From the IMG/VR virus record IMGVR_UViG_3300046529_000202, positions 1 through 24,764 of that record: a DNA stretch of 24,764 nt. One strand, 5' to 3'. Positions 7,805 through 16,061 of this stretch are shown here, piece after piece (the stretch's first letter is position 1; the number at the start of each line of letters is the position of its first letter). The position numbers were made by a program, and so were the translations under genes. The DNA is from a virus. The notes beneath the pieces were generated by a model, which did no database searches, had not been told where the DNA came from, and saw only the letters and a list, made by a program, of their open reading frames with translations.

Positions 7805-10800
7805 GCGACATCCCAGCTTTCCTCAATGCCCCGGTAGACGAAGCCCCCGACATTGACCCCGAGGTAGAGGCTCGCCGTGCCGGCTACTCCTGGCCGGAGA
7901 TCAACGCTCACATCGCCGACAGCACAGCGAAGGCATTGTCCGTGGGCTACACCCCCGCGGAGATCGACCAGCACCTCGGTCGGCCCGACCCGACTGCGTT
8001 CCAAGACCGTGCACGCGCGACGTGGGCGGGGGCGCAGGCTGCCGACCCGAAGCTCCTTGACACCGCGGACCTCACCGCTTCCCCGACGTTCCGCAGCGAT
8101 TACGCCACGGCTCTCCTCAACGGTGAGGTGCGCGGCCCCCAAGACTTCGCTGACAACTACGCTGTGGCCTCACTGGAGGCAGCCCATGATATACACGGCG
8201 TTGATGATAGCAGCATGCAGGGGGTCAGGGCGAAGCAGTCTCAGGCCGCCGCCGCCGCCGATGCTGCGTCTCCTCAGCTTCCTACGCGGGAAGACCTAAT
8301 CGACGCCTCGGTATCGCTGACGGGCCAGTACGGTGATGAGGATCAGGTCCGCACGAATTTGATGAACCACTGGCTAGACACCGGCCAAGACCCCGCGAGT
8401 GCGGCGATGCAGGCGCAGGTTGACCCCGCGCTTGAAAACAAACTCCTGTCGCCCTTCGGCCAGGGGCACAGTGAAGTCCCTACGACGATCGAGCAGTTAT
8501 CATCGCCAGCCCGTGATGCGATCGAGAAGTTCTACTTCGTCCCTGGCGAGGAATTGCCCGACGCGAAGACGGTGGGTGACGCCTTCACCGATCTTGGCAT
8601 AGACATCGCGACCGTCGCGGGGTTGAACCTTGCTGGCAAGTATATCGTGGCCCCCCTGGCGCGGGCGGCAATGCGGAAGCTCGGCGAGTTGCCGAAGTGG
8701 TTGGGCAACCTCGCCGAGACAACGACCACCGACAGCGTTGACATGGCCAAGCCGCCGGGCATGGCCAACAATGAGGTGTCTGTCGCGGACACTTTGAAGC
8801 CTGTTGAGCCGGCGCGTATGGAGCCTGCCCCCGTTGTCGAGGGTGCCCCGCCCAAGCCCGACGTATTTGTAGAAGGCAGCACCCCCGCCGCGCAGCTTGA
8901 GACGCTGGCGCGGGATAACGCAGAGACAGCTTCTACCCCTACAACATTCCGTGACCTCGCCGCCGAGCAAGACCCCGAGACACAGGCTCTCGCAGCCGGC
9001 GCCGACCACACTGCTGCCTTTGGCTCATGGACCAAGACAGTTTTCGGCGATCTCCTCGGGGACGAAAGCGGAGCGATCCTTATTCCGCCTGTTGTTCGTT
9101 CTGAGAAGATCGAAGCCAAGAACTACGCCGACGAGTTGATCCGTAAGGTATCTACTGGCCTCGGCACGCAGCGATCGGAGAACGTCGCTCAGGGCTTCGA
9201 GCAGTTCTTCAAAGACCTTGCGCCATTCATGCCACGCTGGAAGCAGGAGATTGCCAAAGGCCCCGGCGGCGATCCAATGGGCACGGAAGTCGGCCGCGTT
9301 GTCAACGCGATTGAAGGCAAAGGCGTCGTCGAGGCGGATAATCAGATGGCCCCATATGTTCGCTTTCGATCTGAGCAGAACGATGCCATCAAAGCGCAAC
9401 TGGATGCGGCTATCGCCAAAGGCGATCTCGACCCGATCCAATACCGAGAAAATTACCTCGCCCACCTGTATACCCCCGAGAGCATCGGTAAGGTCGGCGG
9501 CGCGGGCGGGGGCCGCACGGGGAGCCTTGGCTTCACCAAAGAGCGTACTCACGCCACCTACGAAGACGCGCTCACGAGCGGTCTCAAGCCCCTCTACGAC
9601 AACCCTATCCTCATGGACCTAGCGAGCATAGACACGAAGTTAAAGACGCTCGCCACTGTGGAAATGCAGGGCATAGCCCGCGACGCCGGATACATGAAAT
9701 ACTACACCGACCCCCGCGCGGCGGCAGCGGACGGGATGAAGAAGCTGACTGGCCTCAACTCCGAAAAGTCTGTCTCGACGGTCAACCCTGACGGCACCCC
9801 CGGCCCCGTTATCCACCACCAGCTTTACGGGAAGGATGGCTTCGACAAGATTTGGAACAATTGGGTTGGATGGGAGGGGATGCAGCGAAACGCCACGGTC
9901 GCGACGATCGAGGACGCAATGCTGAAAATGAAGAACGCCTCGACATATTTCAAGCTGCTGTTCCCCGGCTTCCACACCATCACTGAGTATAAGAACGGCA
10001 TGGCAAGTGGCGTGGCAAACGCGCTTACCGAGTTGCAGGGGGGTGAACTGGCCCGCGGTGCATGGGACTTGGCGATCTCTCCGATCAAGCCGCTCGAATA
10101 CATTTACAAGTCAGCTACGAAATGGCGCCCGATGTACCGGGCGATGGAAGCCGACCCCGCGCTCGACGCCTTCGTAGCCGGCGGGGGCGGCCTTGCCGGG
10201 CGCTCCAAGGTGTACTCCGCTACCGACAGCCCGACAATCTGGAAAATGTGGACCCGTGGTGGTCTGACCCAAGAGATAGGCGAAGGGCTGACGAAGATGC
10301 TTACTCTGCCCCGCACTCGGGCCGGCGAGGGCGTCAAGGGATTTGCGGGTGATGTGACCAACTTGCCAATGGTGCCCCTTCGGGCGGCGGCCAACGCTGT
10401 CAGCAGCGCCACGGCTCCGATATGGGATCACATGATCCCGCTGCTCAAGAGCGGCGCCGCCATCGAACGGTTGCAGACTTTCATTCGGCAAAACCCAACT
10501 GCCAGCGAAGCCGCCATGAGCCGCTTCCAGAGGCAAGTTGTGACCAACATCGAAGACCGGATGGGGGAATATAACACCGCCAATCTGTTTTGGCCGACTG
10601 CTGTGAAGCGCGCCGCCAACCAGTCGATGCTATCAACGACATGGACCTACGGTACAGTTGACGCGACGCTGCGCGCGTTTGGATACGCCCCCGGCCGCGG
10701 GCTCGTATGGGACCATGTGGCAACCACGAACCTCATGGGCCAGTTGGCGACGGTGGCCTTCACCAATGCAGCATGGACACTCCTCGCGACAGGTGCGCTC

Positions 10801-11547
10801 CCTACCAGCACGCTTGATTATATGATCCCGTTCGCCAATGCCCGCGGGCTCGCGCGCCTCATCCTCCCTGGCGAGGAGAAGGAGTACTACGATTGGTGGA
10901 AGATCGTCGCGTCTACCTATGCCGTCTATCAGGACAAGGGCATGGGTGCGGCGTTCCAGCAACTCGCCCAGTCTGGCACAGAGTACGCCAAAGGAAAGCT
11001 CGCGCCGGTATGGCAAGCGGCACTTGCCATCGTAACCGGGTCCGACGCAATCGGGCATAAGATTGCGTACACCCCCGGCGGCATGGCGAAATTTCTGACC
11101 GACCAATTTATGCCGATCTTCTTTCAGAGTTGGGACAAGTCCAAGGCTCTCGGACTGAACCCCGTCGAAAGCATGTTTGGCCTGCGAGAAGCCCCAAAGG
11201 CGATGACTGATTTCAGTGGCTTCCTTGACCAGCAAACCAAATTGCACACGCGATGGACCACCGAGGAACTGGCCCGCGCTCGCAAAGAGGCTCTCGCCGT
11301 AGGCGCTGAGCCGCCCGAAGGAGGCAGCGTATCGGCCCGCGGCGGCGCGTCTGCTCCCCGTGTCAGTAATCGCGCGGGGGGCTTTGTCCAGCAACCTTCG
11401 CCGCGGCAGAACCCGTCGTTCTACGGTTACGCTCCGCAACCCCAGCAACCCGCCGCGGGGCGGCCAAGTGTCGAGCAGGCCGCCGCGGGGCCGATGATCC
11501 TCCGCGGCGCGGGTCGCCGGCCTACCACTCGCCGGAGGGCTAGATAA
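7801..11547 (+). CDS. Large internal virion / DNA ejection protein, gp16-like
   Basis: The largest gene, 1248 aa, close to T7 gp16 (1318 aa) and in the corresponding position. Near the N-terminus are two tandem motifs of the form GY-x-x-x-EI: AGYSWPEINAHI (27-38) and VGYTPAEIDQHLGRPDP (48-64), a pattern often seen in large podoviral ejection proteins. No clear lytic transglycosylase active site was seen. There is a hydrophobic stretch around LMGQLATVAFTNAAWTLLAT (about residues 979-998), and the C-terminal 80 residues are Pro/Gly/Arg-rich and basic. The expected role is periplasm-spanning DNA translocation. It is coupled to both neighbours (ATGA at 7801, TAATG at 11545-11549). Confidence 0.7.
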   Translation: MSDIPAFLNAPVDEAPDIDPEVEARRAGYSWPEINAHIADSTAKALSVGYTPAEIDQHLGRPDPTAFQDRARATWAGAQAADPKLLDTADLTASPTFRSDYATALLNGEVRGPQDFADNYAVASLEAAHDIHGVDDSSMQGVRAKQSQAAAAADAASPQLPTREDLIDASVSLTGQYGDEDQVRTNLMNHWLDTGQDPASAAMQAQVDPALENKLLSPFGQGHSEVPTTIEQLSSPARDAIEKFYFVPGEELPDAKTVGDAFTDLGIDIATVAGLNLAGKYIVAPLARAAMRKLGELPKWLGNLAETTTTDSVDMAKPPGMANNEVSVADTLKPVEPARMEPAPVVEGAPPKPDVFVEGSTPAAQLETLARDNAETASTPTTFRDLAAEQDPETQALAAGADHTAAFGSWTKTVFGDLLGDESGAILIPPVVRSEKIEAKNYADELIRKVSTGLGTQRSENVAQGFEQFFKDLAPFMPRWKQEIAKGPGGDPMGTEVGRVVNAIEGKGVVEADNQMAPYVRFRSEQNDAIKAQLDAAIAKGDLDPIQYRENYLAHLYTPESIGKVGGAGGGRTGSLGFTKERTHATYEDALTSGLKPLYDNPILMDLASIDTKLKTLATVEMQGIARDAGYMKYYTDPRAAAADGMKKLTGLNSEKSVSTVNPDGTPGPVIHHQLYGKDGFDKIWNNWVGWEGMQRNATVATIEDAMLKMKNASTYFKLLFPGFHTITEYKNGMASGVANALTELQGGELARGAWDLAISPIKPLEYIYKSATKWRPMYRAMEADPALDAFVAGGGGLAGRSKVYSATDSPTIWKMWTRGGLTQEIGEGLTKMLTLPRTRAGEGVKGFAGDVTNLPMVPLRAAANAVSSATAPIWDHMIPLLKSGAAIERLQTFIRQNPTASEAAMSRFQRQVVTNIEDRMGEYNTANLFWPTAVKRAANQSMLSTTWTYGTVDATLRAFGYAPGRGLVWDHVATTNLMGQLATVAFTNAAWTLLATGALPTSTLDYMIPFANARGLARLILPGEEKEYYDWWKIVASTYAVYQDKGMGAAFQQLAQSGTEYAKGKLAPVWQAALAIVTGSDAIGHKIAYTPGGMAKFLTDQFMPIFFQSWDKSKALGLNPVESMFGLREAPKAMTDFSGFLDQQTKLHTRWTTEELARARKEALAVGAEPPEGGSVSARGGASAPRVSNRAGGFVQQPSPRQNPSFYGYAPQPQQPAAGRPSVEQAAAGPMILRGAGRRPTTRRRAR

Positions 11548-12230
11548 TGGCCCGCCCACCTCGCATACGCAACCCCGGCCGCGGGCACGTCCCGCCGGGG
11601 TATGTGCTCGGCCGCTCTGACAAGGGTATCGGAGACGTACAGCTTATCCCGGTTCCCAGCTTAGGGCAGCCGGCCGGCGCGGGAGCATTCGTCGGCACGG
11701 GCGCGGTGGGGGTCACGAGCGTCGCCACCGGGACGGGGCTGACCGGCGGACCCGTCACCTCAACCGGGACGATCAGCATCGCCAACACGGCGGTCACACC
11801 GGGGGCCTACACGCTCACCAGTCTGACGGTGGACAAGCAAGGCCGCCTTACCGCGGCGGCCAGCGGAACCGCGCTCGGCCTCCTGACGCCGTACATTTTC
11901 ATCGAGGGTGTACCCACCGCATCAGAGTTTTTCCGTATCGTGCTGACCGACAACGGCACCTTTGCCGCCAATTTCTCGGGGTCGAGCGGACTGGCATCCG
12001 TTGCGGCCACAGCGTCTACCGTCGTCACGGTCAATATCATACACAGTGGCACGCCCACGACGATCGGTACAGCCACTTGGGCGATCTCCGGCACCGCACC
12101 AACCCTCGCGACAACCGGCGGGTTGGCGCAGAACTTCGTTGCCGGCGATGTGGTTGAGTTTGTCTTTCCCGCGTCTCCCGACGCAACCCTCGCGAACATC
12201 GCGCTCTCCCTGCGCGCTCAGCGAACCTAA
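11547..12230 (+). CDS. Tail fibre protein
   Basis: A 227-aa protein with a short basic Pro-rich N-terminus followed by the classic tail-fibre repeat region: ATGTGLTGGPVTSTGTISIA (80-99) and TLTSLTVDKQGRLTAAASG. This sequence type forms trimeric beta-structured shafts in many phage fibres. The C-terminal 120 residues are beta-rich and could be a knob. The product is short for a fibre, so adhesion may be shared with the two following genes and the LamG-like protein. The start overlaps the gp16-like stop (TAATG). Confidence 0.75.
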   Translation: MARPPRIRNPGRGHVPPGYVLGRSDKGIGDVQLIPVPSLGQPAGAGAFVGTGAVGVTSVATGTGLTGGPVTSTGTISIANTAVTPGAYTLTSLTVDKQGRLTAAASGTALGLLTPYIFIEGVPTASEFFRIVLTDNGTFAANFSGSSGLASVAATASTVVTVNIIHSGTPTTIGTATWAISGTAPTLATTGGLAQNFVAGDVVEFVFPASPDATLANIALSLRAQRT

Positions 12231-12240
12231 AGGAAGTATA

Positions 12241-12705
12241 ATGGCCCGTGGCGTTTATAGTGTTGTGTTTGCCGGCGTATCTGTCTCGGCGGTGCAGGAT
12301 TTGTTCTTAGTGATCGCCGACACGACACACAAGGCGGTCATTCATGGTGTGCAGATCGGCGCCGTCAGTACCGCGGTCCAGAACCTCAAACTTACGGGTA
12401 AGAGGATGCCGGCCACCCTGACCGCTGGTTCGGGTGGCACAACTCCGACACCGCAGAAGACGGACCCGCAGGATGCCGCGGCGAGCTTCACCGCGCATGT
12501 CAACGATACATCGCAAGCGACGACAAGCGGCACGGCTTCAACCGTCATGGCCGACATGTTCGCCACGATCAACGGCTATCTGTGGTTTCCGCCTCGTGAG
12601 GACCGACCGAAGATTGACTTGTCCGAGGGTTTCGTCATCTCACTCGATACCGCCCCCGCCGCCAGCATGGTTATGAGCGGTACGATTTGGGTTGAGGAAA
12701 TCTAG
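12241..12705 (+). CDS. Hypothetical tail-associated protein
   Basis: A 154-aa protein of unknown family. The ATG at 12241 is chosen because a strong ribosome binding site (AAAGGAAG, 12229-12236) precedes it and it follows the fibre stop by 10 bp. A longer in-frame extension upstream would overlap the fibre gene and has fibre-shadow composition. The sequence is beta-rich, with Ala/Thr/Ser stretches, and ends MSGTIWVEEI. Its place between fibre and beta-helix genes suggests a small virion or receptor-binding component; this is inference. Confidence 0.7.
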   Translation: MARGVYSVVFAGVSVSAVQDLFLVIADTTHKAVIHGVQIGAVSTAVQNLKLTGKRMPATLTAGSGGTTPTPQKTDPQDAAASFTAHVNDTSQATTSGTASTVMADMFATINGYLWFPPREDRPKIDLSEGFVISLDTAPAASMVMSGTIWVEEI

Positions 12706-12709
12706 TCCA

Positions 12710-14077
12710 ATGTCCACGATCTTCGTCAGCGCGGTTGATGGATCAAATGCCGACAACGGAACAACCTGGGCGCTCGCCAAGCAGACCGTGGCGGGCGCCC
12801 TCGCCATCGCCACATCAGGAGATATTATTGTCGTTGATAATGCCGGGACGTTTACGGCAAATGCGGCGCTTACCTGGACGGTTCCAGCGGGCAACATTGC
12901 AATAATTAGTGCTACGAGATCAGGCACAACGACATTTGTGCCCTCGGCAGGAGCCACTGAAGCACTCGGAGCGGCCTCTTTTACATTTCTTTTGGCTGCG
13001 ACCAATGCCGCGTCAGTCTATATATTTGGTATGACCATAAAAGGAGGAACGAACAATAGTACGAATTGTAGCATCGGTATTGACTTTACTGGAAATGCTA
13101 CGATGGTGTGGGATATTGAATCTTGTACGTTTGATATACCCTCGGTTGCTGGGTGCAATATAACGCTGGGTCGTGGAGCAAGCACAACCGCCGCGCCGTC
13201 TCTTCTTCGTATGATAAATTGTACTTATAACCGAACGGGTTCCAATACTTCGCAATATATAATTGTGGGAAACATAGTAGCAGAAATCATAAATCCTACA
13301 TTTTCTTTTGCAGGAGCTAGTAAGCCAGCATTTCTTACCGGCGCGTCATCATTAGTACGTGGGTCTTTGACAATTCGAGACGGCGATATTTCTGGATATA
13401 ATGTCTCTGGTGGTACGTTAATTCAAGCAGCGCAGATGACGCATTGTAACATCTTGCTTGAAAATCTAAAGCTAAGCGCAACACCTACTATAATTAGTGG
13501 TACATGGGCGGTGGGGACGGGTGGTGTAACAATTAGAAACTGCGATAGTGGGAACACGACACACGTTTTCGAGTTCATTAATGCCTACGGTACGCTGACG
13601 GCTGATAACACCGTCTATATTACTTCTGGTGGGGCAGTGTTTAATGGTGGTGGGGCCTCCTGGAAAATCATTACCACAAGCCTGTGTGATGAATGGCACC
13701 CATTTATCTTACCGCTTATATATGTTTGGGATACAGCTTTGACGGCGCAGACCGCCTCGATAGACCTTATTCGTGACAACGCGACGGCCCTGACCGACCG
13801 GGATATCTGGTCGGACCTTGACAGCGCGGCGTCGGCGAGCTTCCCGAACTACACCTATCAGACCAACCGCAACGCCCAGCCTTTCACCGGCTCGACAGCT
13901 AATCAACCAACCTCGACCGCCACCTGGACTGGAACCGGGGGGTTCTCTAACCCGACGAAACAAAAACTCCAAAACGCCTTCACGGCGGCGGCGACCGGTC
14001 TTCTTCAATCCCGCGTCTACGTCGGGAAGGCTAGTGAGACACTTTATATGGACCCCTTCATCGGCGGGGTAGGTTAG
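12710..14077 (+). CDS. Right-handed beta-helix tail protein (tailspike-like)
   Basis: A 455-aa protein. The opening (STIFVSAVDGSNADNGTTWA, 2-21, then AGALAIATSGDIIVVDNAG) is the usual entry to a pectate-lyase-type parallel beta-helix. It is followed by repeated short strands with Asn/Gly/Thr turns (MTIKGGTNNSTNCSIGIDF, GSLTIRDGDISGYNVSGG, GGVTIRNCDSGN). Such proteins form phage tailspikes, some of them polysaccharide depolymerases; no catalytic residues could be assigned here. Bases from about 12990 to 13740 are strikingly AT-rich compared with the flanks, suggesting horizontal acquisition. The start at 12710 is chosen for the GAGGAAA site at 12693-12699, over an in-frame TTG at 12692. Confidence 0.72.
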   Translation: MSTIFVSAVDGSNADNGTTWALAKQTVAGALAIATSGDIIVVDNAGTFTANAALTWTVPAGNIAIISATRSGTTTFVPSAGATEALGAASFTFLLAATNAASVYIFGMTIKGGTNNSTNCSIGIDFTGNATMVWDIESCTFDIPSVAGCNITLGRGASTTAAPSLLRMINCTYNRTGSNTSQYIIVGNIVAEIINPTFSFAGASKPAFLTGASSLVRGSLTIRDGDISGYNVSGGTLIQAAQMTHCNILLENLKLSATPTIISGTWAVGTGGVTIRNCDSGNTTHVFEFINAYGTLTADNTVYITSGGAVFNGGGASWKIITTSLCDEWHPFILPLIYVWDTALTAQTASIDLIRDNATALTDRDIWSDLDSAASASFPNYTYQTNRNAQPFTGSTANQPTSTATWTGTGGFSNPTKQKLQNAFTAAATGLLQSRVYVGKASETLYMDPFIGGVG

Positions 14078-14335
14078 TTGGCGCGCACCGTCTGGGCCCG
14101 TTCCGGGGCCGTTCAGCAGCCGCCCTACACCGTATGGACCAGAGACGGGGCGATCGGCGCCGTCTCCACCCCGCCGCCCCCACCGCCCTGGGTCATCACC
14201 AGTCGCCGGATACGGCTGGCTGAGGAGACGGCTGACGACGACGACGAGATATGGCACCGCTCGGCGCGATATTCGTTCCCTGCGCCGCCCACGCCTCCAC
14301 AGCATCGCCGGCTAATTGGCCTGATGACAGGTTGA
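14078..14335 (+). CDS. Small Pro-rich hypothetical protein
   Basis: An 85-aa ORF beginning with TTG directly after the beta-helix stop (TAG at 14075-14077). It contains PPYTVW, a run of six prolines and an acidic stretch ETADDDDEIW. No family recognised. The TTG start and adjacency point to re-initiation from the tail gene; the Pro-rich segment suggests a linker or chaperone-like piece. It is the last gene of the structural block, and its final bases overlap the start of the putative lysis promoter. Confidence 0.5.
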   Translation: MARTVWARSGAVQQPPYTVWTRDGAIGAVSTPPPPPPWVITSRRIRLAEETADDDDEIWHRSARYSFPAPPTPPQHRRLIGLMTG

Positions 14336-14360
14336 CATAGATGCAACACTGTGGCATATT
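14332..14360 (+). promoter_or_regulatory. Putative sigma70-type promoter for the lysis cassette
   Basis: A perfect TTGACA at 14332-14337, a 17-bp spacer, then CATATT at 14355-14360 (4 of 6 matches to the -10 consensus), about 40 bp before the ATG at 14398. A second TTGACA (14359-14364) overlaps the -10. This short, AT-richer patch is one of very few intergenic gaps on the + strand and separates virion genes from lysis genes. Confidence 0.5.
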
Positions 14361-14397
14361 GACAACACCAACACCACCTCATTTAAGGAACTGACCC

Positions 14398-14559
14398 ATG
14401 AGTGCCGTCGAAACCGCCCGCGCAATGGTCGCTGAGGTCGAAGCCATGCTCGTCCGCCACAAGGACGCGCTCGCTGCCGCTGAAGCGGAGGACGCTGCCG
14501 AAGCAGCCCGCATCCCTACGGTAGCCGACTTGCGCGAATTTATCGCGCGCATGGCATAG
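14398..14559 (+). CDS. Small acidic helical hypothetical protein
   Basis: A 53-aa ORF with a good ribosome binding site (AAGGAA, 14385-14390, 7-nt spacer) just downstream of the putative promoter. It is rich in Ala, Glu and Val and looks like one long amphipathic helix (VETARAMVAEVEAMLVRHKD, 4-23), ending TVADLREFIARMA. No family recognised. As first gene of the lysis transcript it may be an accessory or antiholin-like factor, but nothing in the sequence proves this. Confidence 0.6.
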   Translation: MSAVETARAMVAEVEAMLVRHKDALAAAEAEDAAEAARIPTVADLREFIARMA

Positions 14560-14561
14560 CT

Positions 14562-14618
14562 GTGGGTGCCGGCGTTGTCGGCGCCATCCTCGCAATCCCA
14601 GTCGTCCTCTGGTGGTAG
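14562..14618 (+). CDS. Possible 18-aa hydrophobic peptide
   Basis: GTG at 14562 opens an 18-codon frame, MGAGVVGAILAIPVVLWW, closed by TAG at 14616-14618. It begins 2 bp after the preceding stop and ends 1 bp before a GTG that could start the holin. The peptide is wholly hydrophobic with terminal Trp residues, like a minimal membrane segment. There is no clear ribosome binding site, and it could be only a translational bridge or chance. Confidence 0.25.
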   Translation: MGAGVVGAILAIPVVLWW

Positions 14619-14619
14619 T

Positions 14620-14925
14620 GTGGACCCAACACCGTACCCGAGCTACCACTACATCGTAGGAGAGGTCGCAAGCGCCTTGGCTATCGTCGGGGCGTTCTTC
14701 GCCTACCTCCCTGCTCTCGCGACCCTACTGGCAATCCTCTGGTACGTGATCCTCATCATCGAGAGCCGCACAGGCGCGGCCCTGCTCGCACGCATACGCA
14801 TCAAGCGAGAGGCGGCCACGCAGCGTTCGGTCGTCAAGGAACACGCGCTCCTCGCCGCGGAGACAATCAAGGAACAAGCAACGATCGCAGCCGAGACGCT
14901 GCGTGACAACGGAGGCAACCCATGA
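14620..14925 (+). CDS. Holin candidate
   Basis: Located directly before the endolysin. From the GTG at 14620 it is 101 aa: a short N-terminus, then two closely spaced hydrophobic segments (EVASALAIVGAFFAYLPALA and LLAILWYVILII, about residues 14-45), then a long charged, probably helical cytoplasmic tail (RIRIKREAATQRSVVKEHAL onward). An alternative GTG at 14566 would add a Ser/Gln-rich 18-residue extension that looks less natural. The likely role is to permeabilise the inner membrane and release the signal-less endolysin. The stop overlaps the endolysin ATG (ATGA). A non-holin accessory membrane protein remains possible. Confidence 0.6.
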   Translation: MDPTPYPSYHYIVGEVASALAIVGAFFAYLPALATLLAILWYVILIIESRTGAALLARIRIKREAATQRSVVKEHALLAAETIKEQATIAAETLRDNGGNP

Positions 14926-15377
14926 GTGACGACCCGGTAAACCAAGCCACCATCGACCTCATCAAGCGCAACGAGGGCTGCGTCCTGACCGCCTATCCCG
15001 ACCCCGCGACCGGCGGCGACCCGTGGACGATCGGGTTTGGCCATACCGGAGACGACGTATCCCCCGGAATGGTCATCACCAATGAGCAGGCCGAGGCGCT
15101 GCTCGTCAAAGACCTCGACAAGTTCGAGACAGGCGTGAGCGACGCGATCGACGGTAACGCTACGACCTCGGACAATCAGTACGGCGCGATGGTCAGCCTG
15201 GCGTACAACATCGGCCTCGGTAATTTCGAGAAGTCGTCAGTGCTCCGGCTACACAACACGGGTGATTTCGCCGCGGCGGCCGGCGCCTTCCTTCTCTGGA
15301 ATAAGGCCGCGGGGCACGTGATGACGGGGCTCGACCGCCGCCGGCACGAGGAGCGCGCCCTCTACCTGACACCGTGA
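14922..15377 (+). CDS. Endolysin, GH24 lysozyme (muramidase)
   Basis: A 151-aa T4-lysozyme-type (GH24) enzyme that cleaves the MurNAc-GlcNAc bond of peptidoglycan. Catalytic Glu18 lies in LIKRNEG (13-19), followed by AYPDPATGGDPWTIGFGHTG (24-43), which supplies Asp27 and Thr36 of the E-D-T triad. The D-to-T loop is 3 residues longer than in T4, as in many proteobacterial phage relatives. QYGAMVSLAYNIGLGNF and the terminal GLDRRRHEERALYL are typical of the family. There is no signal peptide or SAR segment, so release should depend on a holin. It has a good ribosome binding site (GGAGG, 14911-14915) and overlaps both neighbours (ATGA at 14922, GTGA at 15374). Confidence 0.93.
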   Translation: MSDDPVNQATIDLIKRNEGCVLTAYPDPATGGDPWTIGFGHTGDDVSPGMVITNEQAEALLVKDLDKFETGVSDAIDGNATTSDNQYGAMVSLAYNIGLGNFEKSSVLRLHNTGDFAAAAGAFLLWNKAAGHVMTGLDRRRHEERALYLTP

Positions 15378-15451
15378 CCGAGCTTAACCGGAACGCCTTG
15401 TTCACAGTGATCTCGGTGCTGTTCATGTTCGCTCTGCCGTTTATCCTATGA
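15374..15451 (+). CDS. 25-aa single-pass membrane peptide in the lysis cassette
   Basis: GTG at 15374 overlaps the endolysin stop by 4 nt (GTGA) and the ORF ends in TGA at 15449-15451, overlapping the next ATG by 4 nt. The 25-aa product has a polar N-terminus (MTELNRNA) and one hydrophobic helix (LFTVISVLFMFALPFIL). The double overlap fits the coupling used throughout the window and argues it is translated. Function unknown; a holin partner or antiholin is possible. Confidence 0.5.
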   Translation: MTELNRNALFTVISVLFMFALPFIL

Positions 15452-15672
15452 GCCGGCTCGTCGAGATCATTCAAGACGTTGACGGCCAGTTGTCCTCCAA
15501 ACGGGTGCTGGCCTTCTCGGCGTTTACCGCCTATCTGCTGACCGGCGTAGCCGCCATCTTCGGGCATGCCTTCCCTGACATCTTCGTTTCGGGACTGCAC
15601 ACCATGACCCTCGGTGGGATCGCCGCGGCCATACCGGAACGGTTCGCTCCCCCACAGCCGGGTAGACCCTGA
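15448..15672 (+). CDS. Holin-like small membrane protein
   Basis: A 74-aa protein with a polar N-terminus (MSRLVEIIQDVDGQLSSKR), a first hydrophobic segment (VLAFSAFTAYLLTGVAAIFG, 20-39), a short loop and a second one (SGLHTMTLGGIAAAIP, 48-63). Size, two membrane segments and placement between endolysin and spanins fit a holin or an accessory membrane protein. With the candidate at 14620, the cassette may use two such proteins. The start is coupled by ATGA to the 25-aa peptide and the stop overlaps the Rz-like start (TGATG). Confidence 0.6.
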   Translation: MSRLVEIIQDVDGQLSSKRVLAFSAFTAYLLTGVAAIFGHAFPDIFVSGLHTMTLGGIAAAIPERFAPPQPGRP

Positions 15673-16061
15673 TGCCGATCGCCCTCCTCTCCATGCTGGC
15701 GGCTTGCCGCATCTGCAAGATCGTTCTCGCCGCCGCGGCTCTCACCGCTTTGTTCCTCGGGTTCCTCGCCTACGAACGCCACGAGGCCGCGGCCGGCGCA
15801 CGCGCCAAGGTCATCGCCGAACAGGCAAAGCTCACCGCCGCCGAGAGTGAGCGCAGACAGAAGGTAATCGCCGATGCGCGTCAGAAGGCTGATCTTGCCG
15901 TCGCCGCAAACGCCGCGCTACAGCGACGTAATGCCGGGCTTACGGCCCGTATCAATGATCTCTCTCGTCGCAACGATAATCGGAGTTGCCTTGATCCTGA
16001 CGGGGTGCGGCGCCTCAACCAAGTTGGACAGCCGGCCGGTCGAGGAACTGCGGGGGGCTGA
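15672..16061 (+). CDS. Inner-membrane spanin, Rz-like
   Basis: A 129-aa protein with an N-terminal membrane anchor (about 16-34, KIVLAAAALTALFLGFLAY) followed by a charged Ala/Lys/Gln/Arg-rich coiled coil (35-100) and a C-terminal region LSRRNDNRSCLDPDGVRRLN (97-116), a form typical of Rz proteins. It would span the periplasm and pair with the Rz1-like lipoprotein to fuse inner and outer membranes in the last lysis step. The Rz1 frame begins inside its 3' part, the usual nested or overlapping spanin arrangement. The start overlaps the preceding stop (TGATG). Confidence 0.8.
   Translation: MPIALLSMLAACRICKIVLAAAALTALFLGFLAYERHEAAAGARAKVIAEQAKLTAAESERRQKVIADARQKADLAVAANAALQRRNAGLTARINDLSRRNDNRSCLDPDGVRRLNQVGQPAGRGTAGG

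Noticed and set aside
7801-11547. Lytic transglycosylase domain in the large gp16-like protein
   Set aside because: No convincing SLT active-site pattern was seen in the N-terminal region, so the activity was not claimed.
10633-11559. Minus-strand open frame (308 codons) opposite the gp16-like 3' end
   Set aside because: No recognisable domain, and wholly inside a well-supported + strand gene.
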